Part shown: positions 26,872 to 35,986 of the stretch, in pieces
Layout: each line of letters opens with the position of its first letter
Numbering within the stretch: the stretch's first letter is position 1
DNA from: Pseudomonas sp. FP198
GTDB taxonomy: Bacteria > Pseudomonadota > Gammaproteobacteria > Pseudomonadales > Pseudomonadaceae
Direction: 5' to 3'
Assembly (NCBI RefSeq): GCF_030687895.1
Contig: NZ_CP117452.1
Location: forward strand, 2,993,501 to 3,057,500
DNA: 64,000 nucleotides
The notes under the pieces: model-generated
Databases searched by the model: none
Told to the model about the DNA's origin: nothing
The model's input: the letters and a program-made list of their open reading frames with translations, nothing else
Position numbers and translations under genes: made by a program

Positions 26872-27222
26872 ATGAACCTCACCCTTCGCTGCATTGGTTT
26901 ATCGCCGCTGCTGGTCGCCACGGCGGCGTTTGCCCACCATGGCTGGAGCGAATACGACGCCAGCAACCCGTTGACGCTGGAAGGCACGATAAAGCGATCC
27001 GGTTATTCCCATCCCCACGGCACCGTGCGCCTGCAAACCACCGACAAGACGTGGACCGTCGTGCTCGCGCCGCCCTCACGCATGGAAAGCCGCGGGCTGA
27101 CCAAGGACATGCTCAAGGCGGGTAACTCAGCCACCGTGGTCGGCTATGCCAACCGCAACAAAACCGATGAACTGCGCGCCGAGCGCATCACCATTGGGGA
27201 CAAGACCACCGAGTTGCGCTGA
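26872..27222 (+). CDS. DUF6152-like exported protein
   Basis: A 116-residue protein with a signal peptide likely cleaved after ATAAFA, leaving a mature N-terminus HHGWSEYD. The mature domain of about 95 residues looks beta-rich. I match it to DUF6152 by the AHHGW start and size; function is unknown. An N-terminal histidine suggests metal binding, which is speculative. It shares one base with the next gene (TGATG) and follows the DinB gene closely. Confidence 0.75.
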   Translation: MNLTLRCIGLSPLLVATAAFAHHGWSEYDASNPLTLEGTIKRSGYSHPHGTVRLQTTDKTWTVVLAPPSRMESRGLTKDMLKAGNSATVVGYANRNKTDELRAERITIGDKTTELR

Positions 27223-27722
27223 TGCAGGCGACAGGTCCGGCCGCGCAAGGCTGGATGGACCGGCTGGCCGATTCGTCGCTGGCAGTGGCCATGCGCGACG
27301 AGCTGTGGCTGTACCCGCTGGTGGAGGTGCTGCACATCATCGGCTTTTCGGTGCTGGTGGGCGCGGTGGTAATGTTCGACTTGCGCGTCCTCGGCCTGAC
27401 CAAGGACATCGCCGTGACCGCCCTCGCCCGGCACCTGTTGACCTGGGCCGTTGCGGCCCTGCTACTGATCGTGCCGGCCGGGCTGATGATGTTCAGCGCG
27501 CATCCGCAGGATTTCGTCGGCAACAAAGTCTTTGTCCTCAAGCTCGGTCTGATTGCGGCGGCGGGCGTCAACGCCCTGCTGTTCCATGCCGGAACCTACC
27601 GTTCGGTCGAACAATGGAATACCGGCCGCAAGGCCCCCGGGCTGGCACGTGTCCAGGCATTGGTATCGATCACGCTATGGATCGCGGTGATTCTCTGCGG
27701 TCGACTGCTGGCCTACACCTGA
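27222..27722 (+). CDS. DUF6644-like multi-pass membrane protein
   Basis: A 166-residue integral membrane protein with four hydrophobic segments (about 30-52, 70-90, 104-122, 145-163). Several histidines in or near helices (for example in VLHIIGFS, ARHLLTW and LLFHAGTYR) could bind haem or copper. It overlaps the DUF6152 stop by one base, so the two are coupled. The DUF6644 assignment is from memory of gene pairing; function is not established. Confidence 0.75.
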   Translation: MQATGPAAQGWMDRLADSSLAVAMRDELWLYPLVEVLHIIGFSVLVGAVVMFDLRVLGLTKDIAVTALARHLLTWAVAALLLIVPAGLMMFSAHPQDFVGNKVFVLKLGLIAAAGVNALLFHAGTYRSVEQWNTGRKAPGLARVQALVSITLWIAVILCGRLLAYT

Positions 27723-27742
27723 GCCATACCTGAAAACAAGAC

Positions 27743-27762
27743 GATGGCCGCTGCCGGCCATC
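27743..27762. terminator. Hairpin between convergent DUF6644-like and dehydrogenase genes
   Basis: GATGGCCG and CGGCCATC form an eight-base stem with a four-base loop. There is no T-run on either strand, so it is a weak or non-canonical terminator. Its position between two convergent stop codons supports a shared transcript end. Confidence 0.45.
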
Positions 27763-27786
27763 GCCAATCGCCCATCTCAGGCGCCC

Positions 27787-28881
27787 TCAGATCCGTGCCG
27801 GAGACACGATGATCTTGACGTTATGCTCCTTGTTATTGACCAACTCCTCGAAACCCTGCCCGACGATCTGCTCCAGCTGGATGCGCCCGGTTACCAGCGG
27901 CGAAATGTCCAGGCGCCCGTCGGCGATAAACGCGATCACGTCGGCGAACTCGCCGTTATAGGCCAGCGCGCCGAGCACCTGCTTCTCGGTGGACACCAGT
28001 TCGAAGAAGTTGAACTCGCTCGGTTCTTCGAATATGCCCACCAACACGCATTTGCCGGCCTTGCGGATCAGGTCGATGGCGAACTTGGCGGTGTGCTTGT
28101 TGCCGATGCATTCGAAACTGACGTCAGCCCCCAGGCCGCCGGTCAGGCGGCGTACTTCGGCCAGGGCATCGCACTGGTTGGGATCGATGACGTGGCTGGC
28201 GCCGACTTCCAGGGCCTTGGCCTTGCGCGCGCCGGACATTTCCAGGGCAATCACCTGGGCCGCGCCGGCGGCCTTGGCGCACATGATGGTGCACAGGCCG
28301 ATGGTGCCGGCGCCGACCACCACCACGTTCTGACCCAACAGGCTGCCGGCCTTCTTCACCGCGTGCATGCCCACCGCCAGCGGCTCGATCAACGCGCCGG
28401 CCTCGGCGGGGAAGTCCGCCGGTAGCTTGTAGAGCAGGTTGGCCGGGACGTTGACCAGTTCGGCGAACGCGCCGTTGTTCATCAATCCGGTGAACGCCAG
28501 GTTCTCGCAGATGTTGTACAGCCCGTGAGTGCAGTAATAACAGGTGCCGCAATGCTGGCAGGCATCGGCCGCCACCGGCTCGCCGACGCTGAAGCCTTCG
28601 ACGCCGGCGCCCAATTCGACGATTTCGCCGCAGAATTCATGACCGAGGATGCACTGGCCCTTGATGCCGGTCAGCGGGTGCGGCGCATCCACCGGGATGA
28701 ACACTGGCCCGGCCACGTATTCGTGCAGGTCCGAGCCGCAGATGCCGCACCATTGCACGCGAATCTGCACCCAACCGGCGGGCGGTGGAACAGGTAGTGG
28801 CACGTCTTCGACGCGGATGTCGTTGCGGCCATGCCAGACGGCGGCGCGCATGCTGCGGGTCGGCTTGATTGAAACGTTCAT
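27787..28881 (-). CDS. 2,3-butanediol dehydrogenase-type zinc alcohol dehydrogenase
   Basis: A 364-residue MDR-family dehydrogenase. Catalytic zinc ligands include Cys48 in WCGICGSD and His81/Glu82 in GHE; structural zinc ligands are Cys111, Cys114, Cys117 and Cys125. The NAD loop is VVVGAGTIGL. Beside acetoin genes it should interconvert 2,3-butanediol and acetoin, feeding the AcoABC complex. It starts 51 bases after acoC and is the last gene of the operon. The first in-frame ATG is supported by a purine-rich stretch (AGGAGACAAAGCT). Confidence 0.9.
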   Translation of the reverse strand: MNVSIKPTRSMRAAVWHGRNDIRVEDVPLPVPPPAGWVQIRVQWCGICGSDLHEYVAGPVFIPVDAPHPLTGIKGQCILGHEFCGEIVELGAGVEGFSVGEPVAADACQHCGTCYYCTHGLYNICENLAFTGLMNNGAFAELVNVPANLLYKLPADFPAEAGALIEPLAVGMHAVKKAGSLLGQNVVVVGAGTIGLCTIMCAKAAGAAQVIALEMSGARKAKALEVGASHVIDPNQCDALAEVRRLTGGLGADVSFECIGNKHTAKFAIDLIRKAGKCVLVGIFEEPSEFNFFELVSTEKQVLGALAYNGEFADVIAFIADGRLDISPLVTGRIQLEQIVGQGFEELVNNKEHNVKIIVSPARI

Positions 28882-28932
28882 AGCTTTGTCTCCTATTCTG
28901 GCGGGGCGGCGAATCAGTCGCCGCCCGCTCGA

Positions 28933-30045
28933 TCAGTGCTGCTGAATGAAATCCAGGATCAATCGATTGACCTGCTCGGCTGCCTCCATCTGCACCATAT
29001 GCCCCTGGCCTGGCAGCACCTCGACTCGCGCTGCCAAGCCGTCGGCATGAGCCGCCGGGATGATCGCGTCGTCACTGCCCCAGATCACCAGGGTTGGCAC
29101 GTGGCCGGCCTGGACCACTTCGCGCAGGTCCACCTGTTGGCGGCCGTCCTTGGAAACACTCCCGGCCAGTTGGCGCAGGGCCGCGTCCACGCCTTCGAGG
29201 CGCTTGTACTTGAGCATGTCGTCGAGCATCTGGCGGTTGACCAGCTCGGCATTCGAGAACAGTTGCACGAGCTGCGGCTTGAGGGCATTGCGGTTGGCCG
29301 CGTCGACGAAGCCCTGCAGGTAGCTGCCATTGATCTCCGCGCCCAGGCCGGCGCTGCCGATCAGGGTCAGCGAGCGCAAGCGTTGCGGCATCAGTCGTGC
29401 GACGTTCAACGCCACCGCCCCGCCCATCGAATGCCCCACCAGGTGAGCCGCGTTGATATCCAGGTGATCGAGCAAGGCCAGCACCACGCCACTCAATTCA
29501 TCGAGATCGCCGCGTTGCAGGGTTTTCGCCGATTCACCATGGCCCGGCAGGTCCAGGGCAATGACCCGCCGTCCGGCGGCCAAGGCTTCATGGTTGAACA
29601 GCCAGTTGTTCAGGTCGCCGCCAAAACCATGTATCAGCACCAGGGGCGTAGCGCCTTCACCGCGCTCGAAGTAACGGATCACCCGCCCGTCCAACTCGAT
29701 TTTCTGCGGTTTCGGACCGCTGTCCTCATCGGCGGCGTCGCCCGGCACGAAATTGGATTGGAACTGCTCGATAACCGCATCGATCTCGGCGTCGCTGGCC
29801 TCGCCTTCGACGACGACACCGAGCAAGGCGCCGACCGGCAGGGTTTCGTCCTGACGGGCGACCTGCCGACGCAGGATGCCGGAAAACGGCGCCTCCACGC
29901 TGCTGGAGATCTTGTCGGTCTCGACGTCCATCACTTCATCGCCCTTGGTGATGGCCTGCCCCTCTTCCTTGAGCCAGGCATCGACCCGGCCCTCGGTCAT
30001 CGACAGGCCCCACTTGGGCATGGTCAGGGTAAAAATCTGGCTCAT
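28933..30045 (-). CDS. acoC: Acetoin dehydrogenase E2: dihydrolipoamide acetyltransferase with lipoyl domain
   Basis: A 370-residue protein: lipoyl domain at 1-80 with modified Lys45 in VETDKISS, linker, then an alpha/beta-hydrolase-fold catalytic domain with nucleophile motif GHSMGG. This lipoyl-hydrolase layout is typical of AcoC, unlike classical E2 enzymes. It transfers the acetyl group from acetoin cleavage to CoA. ATG 30045 has GGAG nine bases upstream and overlaps the acoB stop by one base (TGATG); an earlier ATG at 30060 would overlap more. Confidence 0.92.
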   Translation of the reverse strand: MSQIFTLTMPKWGLSMTEGRVDAWLKEEGQAITKGDEVMDVETDKISSSVEAPFSGILRRQVARQDETLPVGALLGVVVEGEASDAEIDAVIEQFQSNFVPGDAADEDSGPKPQKIELDGRVIRYFERGEGATPLVLIHGFGGDLNNWLFNHEALAAGRRVIALDLPGHGESAKTLQRGDLDELSGVVLALLDHLDINAAHLVGHSMGGAVALNVARLMPQRLRSLTLIGSAGLGAEINGSYLQGFVDAANRNALKPQLVQLFSNAELVNRQMLDDMLKYKRLEGVDAALRQLAGSVSKDGRQQVDLREVVQAGHVPTLVIWGSDDAIIPAAHADGLAARVEVLPGQGHMVQMEAAEQVNRLILDFIQQH

Positions 30046-31061
30046 CAGCGCTTGCTCCACTCGATCACGTTGAGCACGGCTTGTTCGATCTTCGCCGCGT
30101 CGGGGATGTACAGGTCTTCCAGGGAATCGGAGAACGGCACCGGGGTATGCGGCGCGGTGACCATTTCAATCGGCGCCTTGAGCGCACCGAAGGCTTTTTG
30201 CGCGACCAGCGCCGAGATATCGGTGGCCATCGAGCAGCGCGGGTTGGCCTCGTCGATCACCACCAAGCGGCCGGTCTTCTCGACACTTTCGAGGATGCTG
30301 TCCTCGTCCATCGGGCTGGTGGTGCGCAGGTCGATCACCTCGCAATCGATGCCGCGCCCGGCGAGGTTGCGCGCCGCGTCCAGCGCGGTGTTGACCAGCC
30401 GGCCATAGGACACCAGCGTGATGTCCTTGCCGTCGCGCAGGAAGTTGGCTTCGCCGAACGGCACGGTGTAGAGCTCCTCCGGCACCTCGCCTTGCATGCT
30501 GTAGAGCAACTTGTGCTCGCAGAAGATCACCGGGTCGTTGTCGCGAATCGCCTGGATCAGCAGGCCCTTGGCGTCGTACGGCGATGACGGGCACACCACT
30601 TTCAGCCCGGGAATATGGGTCCATAAGGACGTGAGCATCTGCGAGTGCTGGGCGGCGGCGCGCAGGCCCGCCCCGACCATGGTGCGGATTACCAGGGGCG
30701 TGGAGGCCTTGCCGCCGAACATGTAGCGAAATTTCGCCGCCTGGTTGAGGATCTGGTCCAGGCAGCACCCAGCGAAGTCGACGAACATCAACTCGCACAC
30801 CGGGCGCACACCGCAGGTGGCCGCGCCGACCGCCGCGCCGACGTAGCCGATCTCGGAGAGCGGCGTATCCAGCACGCGTCCGGGGAACTGGTCGTAAAGC
30901 CCCTTGGTGACGCCGAGCACGCCGCCCCAGGCGTCGTTTTCACCGGGTGCACCGGCGCCGCCGGCGACGTCCTCGCCCATGATGAACACGCTGGAGTCGC
31001 GGCGCATTTCCTGGGCCAGGGCTTCGTTGATCGCCTGCTGATAGCTGATTTTTCTCGCCAT
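30045..31061 (-). CDS. acoB: Acetoin dehydrogenase E1 beta subunit
   Basis: A 338-residue transketolase-like protein with GEDVAGGAGAPGEND near the start and the E1-beta core DTPLSEIGYVGAAVGAA. With AcoA it forms the TPP-dependent E1 component that cleaves acetoin to acetaldehyde and a lipoyl-bound acetyl group. It lies 32 bases after acoA and overlaps acoC by one base. Confidence 0.94.
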   Translation of the reverse strand: MARKISYQQAINEALAQEMRRDSSVFIMGEDVAGGAGAPGENDAWGGVLGVTKGLYDQFPGRVLDTPLSEIGYVGAAVGAATCGVRPVCELMFVDFAGCCLDQILNQAAKFRYMFGGKASTPLVIRTMVGAGLRAAAQHSQMLTSLWTHIPGLKVVCPSSPYDAKGLLIQAIRDNDPVIFCEHKLLYSMQGEVPEELYTVPFGEANFLRDGKDITLVSYGRLVNTALDAARNLAGRGIDCEVIDLRTTSPMDEDSILESVEKTGRLVVIDEANPRCSMATDISALVAQKAFGALKAPIEMVTAPHTPVPFSDSLEDLYIPDAAKIEQAVLNVIEWSKR

Positions 31062-31093
31062 GATGGGATTCTCTGTTCTTGTTTTAAGGGGAT

Positions 31094-32071
31094 TCAGGGA
31101 TAGCTGACGTAGACGTCGGTCAGCAGGTCGGCAGCTGCGGGCTTGGGATCGGACTTGGCCTTGTACACGGCGTTTTCGATCAGCAGCTCGACTTCCTTGT
31201 CGACCTGGTCCAGCTGCTCGATGGTGAGCAGGCCGGCCCGCGTGGTGCGCTCGCGAAACTGCATCAGGCAGTCCTGGTTCTCGCGAAAATGCTTGACCTC
31301 ATCCGGCGCGCGATAGGTCTGGGCGTCACCCTCGAAGTGGCCGTAGTAGCGGGTCAGCTTGACCTCGATCAGCGACGGCCCTTCCCCGGCACGGGCGCGC
31401 TCGACGGCTGCACCGGCCGCTTCATGTACGGCGAAGAAGTCAAAGCCGTCGACCGTCACCCCGGGCATGCCGAAGCCGGCGGCGCGGTCGGCGATGTGAT
31501 CGCAGGCCACCGACCAGTTCGACGCGGTGGCTTCGGCGTAGCCATTGTTTTCCGCGATGAACAGACACGGCAGGTTCCACACCGAGGCCATGTTCATGGC
31601 TTCGAACACCGCGCCTTCGTTGGAGCCGCCGTCGCCGAAAAACACCACGGCGACGCTGTCGGTGCCCTTGAGCCTGGCCGCCAGGGCGGCGCCGACGACC
31701 AGCGGCGCACCGGCGCCGACGATGCCGTTGGCACCGAGCATGCCTTTCTCGAAATCGGCAATGTGCATCGAGCCGCCCTTGCCTTGGCAGACGCCGGTTT
31801 TCTTGCCGTAGATCTCGGCCATCATCCCGTAGACATCGACGCCCTTGGCAATGCAATGGCCATGACCGCGGTGGTTGGAGGCGATGCAATCGTCATCGCC
31901 CAGATGGGCCATGACGCCAGCGGCCGAAGCCTCTTCGCCTGCGTAAAGGTGAACAAAACCGGGGATCTCGCCGGTGGCGAACTCCACGTGCAAGCGCTCT
32001 TCGAAGGCGCGGATGGTGCGCATCACTTGATAGGCGTGCAGCAATTGATCGTGGGTGAGCGGTGTCGACAT
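31094..32071 (-). CDS. acoA: Acetoin dehydrogenase E1 alpha subunit (TPP-dependent)
   Basis: A 325-residue protein with the TPP/Mg motif GDGGSNEGAVFEAMNMASVWNLP ending in AENNGYAEA, and the phosphorylation-loop-like VDGFDFFAV segment. It forms the E1 heterotetramer with AcoB. ATG 32071 has TGGAGAA about eight bases upstream, and acoX ends two bases before it. No E3 (dihydrolipoamide dehydrogenase) gene is in the cluster, so a housekeeping E3 is probably used. Confidence 0.94.
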   Translation of the reverse strand: MSTPLTHDQLLHAYQVMRTIRAFEERLHVEFATGEIPGFVHLYAGEEASAAGVMAHLGDDDCIASNHRGHGHCIAKGVDVYGMMAEIYGKKTGVCQGKGGSMHIADFEKGMLGANGIVGAGAPLVVGAALAARLKGTDSVAVVFFGDGGSNEGAVFEAMNMASVWNLPCLFIAENNGYAEATASNWSVACDHIADRAAGFGMPGVTVDGFDFFAVHEAAGAAVERARAGEGPSLIEVKLTRYYGHFEGDAQTYRAPDEVKHFRENQDCLMQFRERTTRAGLLTIEQLDQVDKEVELLIENAVYKAKSDPKPAAADLLTDVYVSYP

Positions 32072-32073
32072 TT

Positions 32074-33147
32074 TTATTCTCCAGGGGTGTCTTCTTGAAG
32101 GTTCAAGGGGTGTTGCGGGTGCTCGCGACCGATGGCCAACAAGCGTTGTTGCGCGGCGTAGCTGAGCACCGCGTTGACGTCGATGCTCAGCGGGCCGCCG
32201 GCATCGAGGGTGATCGTGGGTCGGTCATGGACGTTGAATTCGATTTCCCGCTCGCCGTCCAGGGCCAGCGTGCCGCTGGACAGCGACAAGCCGTGGGCAA
32301 CGCCGGGCTCCAAAGGGCCGGCGGCAAGCACGCCACAGCCCTGCAGCAGACCGGGGGCCAGTGGCACCAGCAGCGCTTCGGGCGATTGCGGGTCCAGGCG
32401 CATCCAGGCGCCGCCCGGGGCCTGGCGGGACACCGGCAACCACAAGCCGCACAGCGCCGACAGGCCAATGGATTGCGGTTCGGCAAAGGTCACGAAGACT
32501 TCGGCCAGGTCCTGCGCGCGGCTGATGGCCCGCGCGCCGACAAAGCGCAGCGGCGACACGGCGACATCCACCAGGGCAACTTCGCGCAAGCCACGCCCGG
32601 CGTCGCAGACCAGCAGGCGTTTGTTGCGACGCAAACCGATGTGCTCGGGAATCCGCCCGCTGGCGTACAACCCGCCGGCCAGCCCGGCACTGGTGGCCTC
32701 GCGCAGCTCTGGGAAGGCGTTGTTGGTGCCGGTGGAAAGGGTCAGCAATGGAATATCACCGACTTCAGCGGCCACTGCCTTGTGGGTACCGTCGCCGCCG
32801 AGCACCGCGATCAGCGACACTTCGCGCTCGGCCATCAGGCGCGCGGCCCGGCGGGTGTCTTCGACGGTCTGGCGCAGGGTCAGGTCGAGAAACTCCAGGG
32901 CCGGCCAACGGCTGCTACGGGCCTGGCGGCTGTGGCTGTTCTTCAGCACGGCGGCGGCCATGCCGATCATGTCGGTCGGCATCAGCACCCGTTCGATGCC
33001 GGTGGCGCCGAACGCGGCCAGCAGGCGCTGGATCACCGAGACTTTGTCGGTACTGGAAAACAGCCCGGCGTTGGCGGTCAGGCGGCGTACGTCGCGGCCC
33101 GAGGCGGGGTTGGCGATGATGCCGACGGTGAGCGGACGGCGACTCAT
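32074..33147 (-). CDS. acoX: AcoX, ATP-NAD kinase-like protein of the acetoin operon
   Basis: A 357-residue protein with the NAD/diacylglycerol kinase-type motif LGGDGTHKAV and LSTGTNNAFPE. AcoX proteins start many acetoin operons; their function is unproven, possibly as small-molecule kinases. It is the first gene downstream of the sigma-54 promoter on the minus strand and ends two bases before acoA. Confidence 0.9.
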   Translation of the reverse strand: MSRRPLTVGIIANPASGRDVRRLTANAGLFSSTDKVSVIQRLLAAFGATGIERVLMPTDMIGMAAAVLKNSHSRQARSSRWPALEFLDLTLRQTVEDTRRAARLMAEREVSLIAVLGGDGTHKAVAAEVGDIPLLTLSTGTNNAFPELREATSAGLAGGLYASGRIPEHIGLRRNKRLLVCDAGRGLREVALVDVAVSPLRFVGARAISRAQDLAEVFVTFAEPQSIGLSALCGLWLPVSRQAPGGAWMRLDPQSPEALLVPLAPGLLQGCGVLAAGPLEPGVAHGLSLSSGTLALDGEREIEFNVHDRPTITLDAGGPLSIDVNAVLSYAAQQRLLAIGREHPQHPLNLQEDTPGE

Positions 33148-33247
33148 GTCGCCACCACGGGGTAGACAGGCAAATGACCTGGGCAGATAGACATAGGCAC
33201 CTCTTTCTTATTCTTGGAAGCCCACCTGATGTGGGTCCAAGGCCTGG

Positions 33248-33263
33248 AGCAAGGCCGGTGCCA
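33248..33263 (-). promoter_or_regulatory. Sigma-54 (-24/-12) promoter of the aco operon
   Basis: On the minus strand the sequence is TGGCACCGGCCTTGCT, matching the RpoN consensus TGGCAC-N5-TTGC with the required ten bases between GG and GC. Transcription would begin near 33237, about 90 bases before acoX. It lies in the 344-base gap between acoX and acoR, and fits the GAFTGA-containing activator encoded next door. Confidence 0.85.
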
Positions 33264-33340
33264 ATTACCCGTTGAATGCTGGAAAGCCTCGATATAGAGC
33301 GCTTTAAACGTAAATTCGGGTGCGCCGGGAAGGAGCTTGG

Positions 33341-33400
33341 TGAGACGCCCCATGTCAGCCTGCACGGGACGACGGCGAGACGCTGAGACGTCGCGTCTCA
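33341..33400. promoter_or_regulatory. Candidate AcoR-binding sites (TGAGACG half-sites)
   Basis: A perfect inverted repeat TGAGACG-TCG-CGTCTCA lies at 33384-33400, preceded by a direct GAGACG copy (33377-33382) and another TGAGACG at 33341-33347. They lie about 100-165 bases upstream of the predicted sigma-54 start site, the usual distance for enhancer sites. The rest of the 33148-33491 gap is AT- and GC-mixed leader with no gene. That AcoR binds here is inferred. Confidence 0.6.
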
Positions 33401-33491
33401 CCCCGGCGCCTGCGCTGCGCCGGGCTTGCCGGCGCCGGGTGATCAGCGCTTAATGTGCGCACAACGACAAGAAGCTGAACCGGAGGCCCCT

Positions 33492-35357
33492 ATGCTTTCC
33501 GCTCACTCCCGGGCGCATGTGGATTGCGTCAGCCGCGTGCTGAAGAACGCCGCGCAGCTGCCGCAACTGCCGGTGCCGGACCTGATCTTCGACTCCTGGC
33601 GCCGCTCCATGGAGCAACATCACCTGGACCCAGGCTCATTGCAGGGCCCGCGCATCCTTTCCCACGAAGTGCTCAAGCAATGTCGCGAGCGCTCGGAACT
33701 GTTCCTCAACATCGCCAGCGATGAAGTGGCGCGCCTGCATGGCCGGGTGCGCGATGCCGACTATTGCGTGCTGCTGACCGATGCCCAATGCCAGACCATC
33801 GACTATCGGGTGGAAACCACCCTGCGCAACGACTGCCGCAAGGCCGGGTTGTACCTGGGCACCTGCTGGTCGGAGGGTGAAGAAGGCACTTGCGGCGTGG
33901 CGGCGGTGCTCACTGCCAGGACGGCGGTGACGGTACACAAGCGCGACCATTTTCGCGCCGCGTTCATTGGCCTGACCTGCTCCGCCGCGCCGGTCTTCGA
34001 TCCGCAGGGAGAACTGCTCGGGGTGCTGGACGTCTCGGCGGTGCGTTCGCCGGACGATCGACGTTCCCAGCACCTGATCCGGCAAATGGTGGTGCAAAGC
34101 GCACGGGAGATCGAGCAGGCGTTTTTCATGAGCAGTGCCCAGGGCTACTGGGTCTTGCGCGCCCATCGCAACGCCGGCTACGTCGACAGCCAGCCGGATT
34201 TTCTGTTCGCCTGGGATGACGAGGGTTGCCTGCAAGCCCTGAACCCGGCGGCGCGTCATTACTTGCTGGAGCGCTACGGCCAGACGCCCCGGCACATCAG
34301 CCAGGTCTTCGACCCGCAGTTGTTGCACCGCGCCCGTGACGAAAGCCTTTACCCGCTCGGCCCATCCCTGCACGGCCGCCTGAGCGCGCCGCGACGCCGG
34401 GCGACCCCACGCAAGCGCGCCACGATGGCCCCGGCCGAGCTCGATCCACGCCTGGCCGACAGCCTGAACCTGGCGGTGCGGGTCAAGGATCGCAACCTGC
34501 CGGTGCTGATCCAGGGCGAGACCGGATCCGGCAAGGAAGTCTTCGCCCGCCAGTTGCATCAGGCCAGCCAGCGTCGAGAGCGACCGTTCGTGACCCTGAA
34601 CTGCGCGGCGATTCCGGAAAGCCTGATCGAAAGCGAATTGTTCGGTTATGTCGCCGGCGCCTTTACCGGCGCTTCGGCCAAAGGCATGCAGGGCCTGCTG
34701 CAACAAGCCGATGGCGGCACATTGTTTCTCGACGAAATCGGCGATATGCCCCTGCCCCTGCAGACCCGTCTGTTGCGGGTGTTGGCCGAAGGCGAAGTGG
34801 CGCCGCTGGGGGCGGCGCGGCGCAAGGCCGTGGACATCCAGGTGATCTGCGCCACTCACCGTGACTTGGAAACCCTGGTGGCAGCCGGCGAATTTCGCGA
34901 GGATCTGTATTTCCGCCTCGGCGGTGCCCGGTTTCAATTGCCGCCGTTACGCGAGCGCACCGACCGGCTGGCGTTGATCAACCGCATCCTCGAGGAAGAA
35001 TCGACCCTGTGCGGGGGCGCGGTGCAGCTGAGTGGCCCAGTGCTGGAATGCCTGCTCGGTTACCACTGGCCGGGCAACCTGCGCCAGTTGCGACATGTGC
35101 TGCGTTATGCCTGTGCGGTCTGCGCAGGGAGCGTGGTCCAGCTCAGTGATTTGCCGGAGTCACTGCACGGCAGCGAAACCGCTGTCCGGGGGCCAGAACC
35201 CAGCGCCAGCCCGGAACGCCAGGCGCTGCTCGATGCCCTGGTGCGTCATCGCTGGAAACCCACCCCGGCGGCCCGGGCCCTGGGTATTTCCCGTGCGACG
35301 CTGTATCGCCGGGTGCATCAGCATGGCATCGAAATGCCCGGCAGGAGCCCCGGCTGA
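33492..35357 (+). CDS. acoR: AcoR, sigma-54-dependent activator of acetoin catabolism
   Basis: A 621-residue enhancer-binding protein: GAF-type sensor (about 60-215), PAS-like segment (220-290), AAA+ domain (about 316-545) with Walker A GETGSGKE near 342 and GAFTGA at 391-396, and a Fis-type HTH at the end (ARALGISRATLYRRVHQ). GAFTGA shows it contacts sigma-54. ATG 33492 has GGAGG about seven bases upstream. It is divergent from acoX, and the intervening palindrome and -24/-12 promoter support direct control. Confidence 0.93.
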   Translation: MLSAHSRAHVDCVSRVLKNAAQLPQLPVPDLIFDSWRRSMEQHHLDPGSLQGPRILSHEVLKQCRERSELFLNIASDEVARLHGRVRDADYCVLLTDAQCQTIDYRVETTLRNDCRKAGLYLGTCWSEGEEGTCGVAAVLTARTAVTVHKRDHFRAAFIGLTCSAAPVFDPQGELLGVLDVSAVRSPDDRRSQHLIRQMVVQSAREIEQAFFMSSAQGYWVLRAHRNAGYVDSQPDFLFAWDDEGCLQALNPAARHYLLERYGQTPRHISQVFDPQLLHRARDESLYPLGPSLHGRLSAPRRRATPRKRATMAPAELDPRLADSLNLAVRVKDRNLPVLIQGETGSGKEVFARQLHQASQRRERPFVTLNCAAIPESLIESELFGYVAGAFTGASAKGMQGLLQQADGGTLFLDEIGDMPLPLQTRLLRVLAEGEVAPLGAARRKAVDIQVICATHRDLETLVAAGEFREDLYFRLGGARFQLPPLRERTDRLALINRILEEESTLCGGAVQLSGPVLECLLGYHWPGNLRQLRHVLRYACAVCAGSVVQLSDLPESLHGSETAVRGPEPSASPERQALLDALVRHRWKPTPAARALGISRATLYRRVHQHGIEMPGRSPG

Positions 35358-35361
35358 ACCC

Positions 35362-35691
35362 TCATCGGCGGGCCAGTTCGTGACGCACGCATTGTTCGTA
35401 ATAGGTCTGCTTGACGGCGGCAGGCTTGAGCCGCGATGCGCTGTTGTAGGTCTGCTCGGTAATGCCCAGGGCAGTCATGCGCATCCATGGCCGCGCAAAC
35501 TTGCGCACCTGCAGCTTCTTGCGCGCCCCATACAGGCTGACACCGGACAGCTTCGACGCCTGGGCGCCCGCCGCAATGTCCGAACCCCAGCGACACACCG
35601 ACTGCTGGTTCGAGGTAAGCGCCCTGGCCTGGGCTTCAAGCGAGACAGCGGTCAGCAACATGGCCGCCGCGATCCATATAGAAACGCGCAT
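35362..35691 (-). CDS. Small exported protein of unknown function
   Basis: A 109-residue protein with a signal peptide (MRVSIWIAAAMLLTAVSLEAQA) and a basic mature part containing two cysteines. I do not recognise the family. ATG 35691 starts the signal sequence; an ATG at 35706 is the main alternative. Its stop is four bases from the acoR stop in a convergent arrangement. The upstream region to 35846 is AT-rich and probably holds its promoter. Confidence 0.7.
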   Translation of the reverse strand: MRVSIWIAAAMLLTAVSLEAQARALTSNQQSVCRWGSDIAAGAQASKLSGVSLYGARKKLQVRKFARPWMRMTALGITEQTYNSASRLKPAAVKQTYYEQCVRHELARR

Positions 35692-35846
35692 AGGTTTGTC
35701 GTCCAACATTCTGAAATGAAAGAAGTTTGACTTGGTGCGAATGAGCAAGGGGCCAGCATTTTCATTTTGCTCACGGCCGTTGCGACGTAACTTAGAAATA
35801 CTTATAGGACTGTTTCTCAAGCCATTATTTTTAAATACCTTCTACG

Positions 35847-35966
35847 GTGGCGAGGGGATTTATCCCCGCTGGGCTGCAAAGCAGCCCCAACACCTGGCAA
35901 CCTGGTTTATCAGGTAGAACAAAGGGGCCGCTTCGCGACCCAGCGGGGATAAATCCCCTCGCCACA
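35847..35966. repeat. Type A inverted repeat, copy 6
   Basis: Arms from GGTGGCGAGGGGATTTATCC to GGGATAAATCCCCTCGCCACA. The inner arm has AAAGCAGCCCC rather than GAAGCAGCCC. It lies between the small exported protein and the DipZ-like gene, both on the minus strand. Confidence 0.9.
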
Positions 35967-35986
35967 GAAAGCCCCCTCACCACGGG

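Noticed and set aside
27743..27762. Strong intrinsic terminator
   Set aside because: The stem is good but there is no T-run on either strand, so only a weak call was made.
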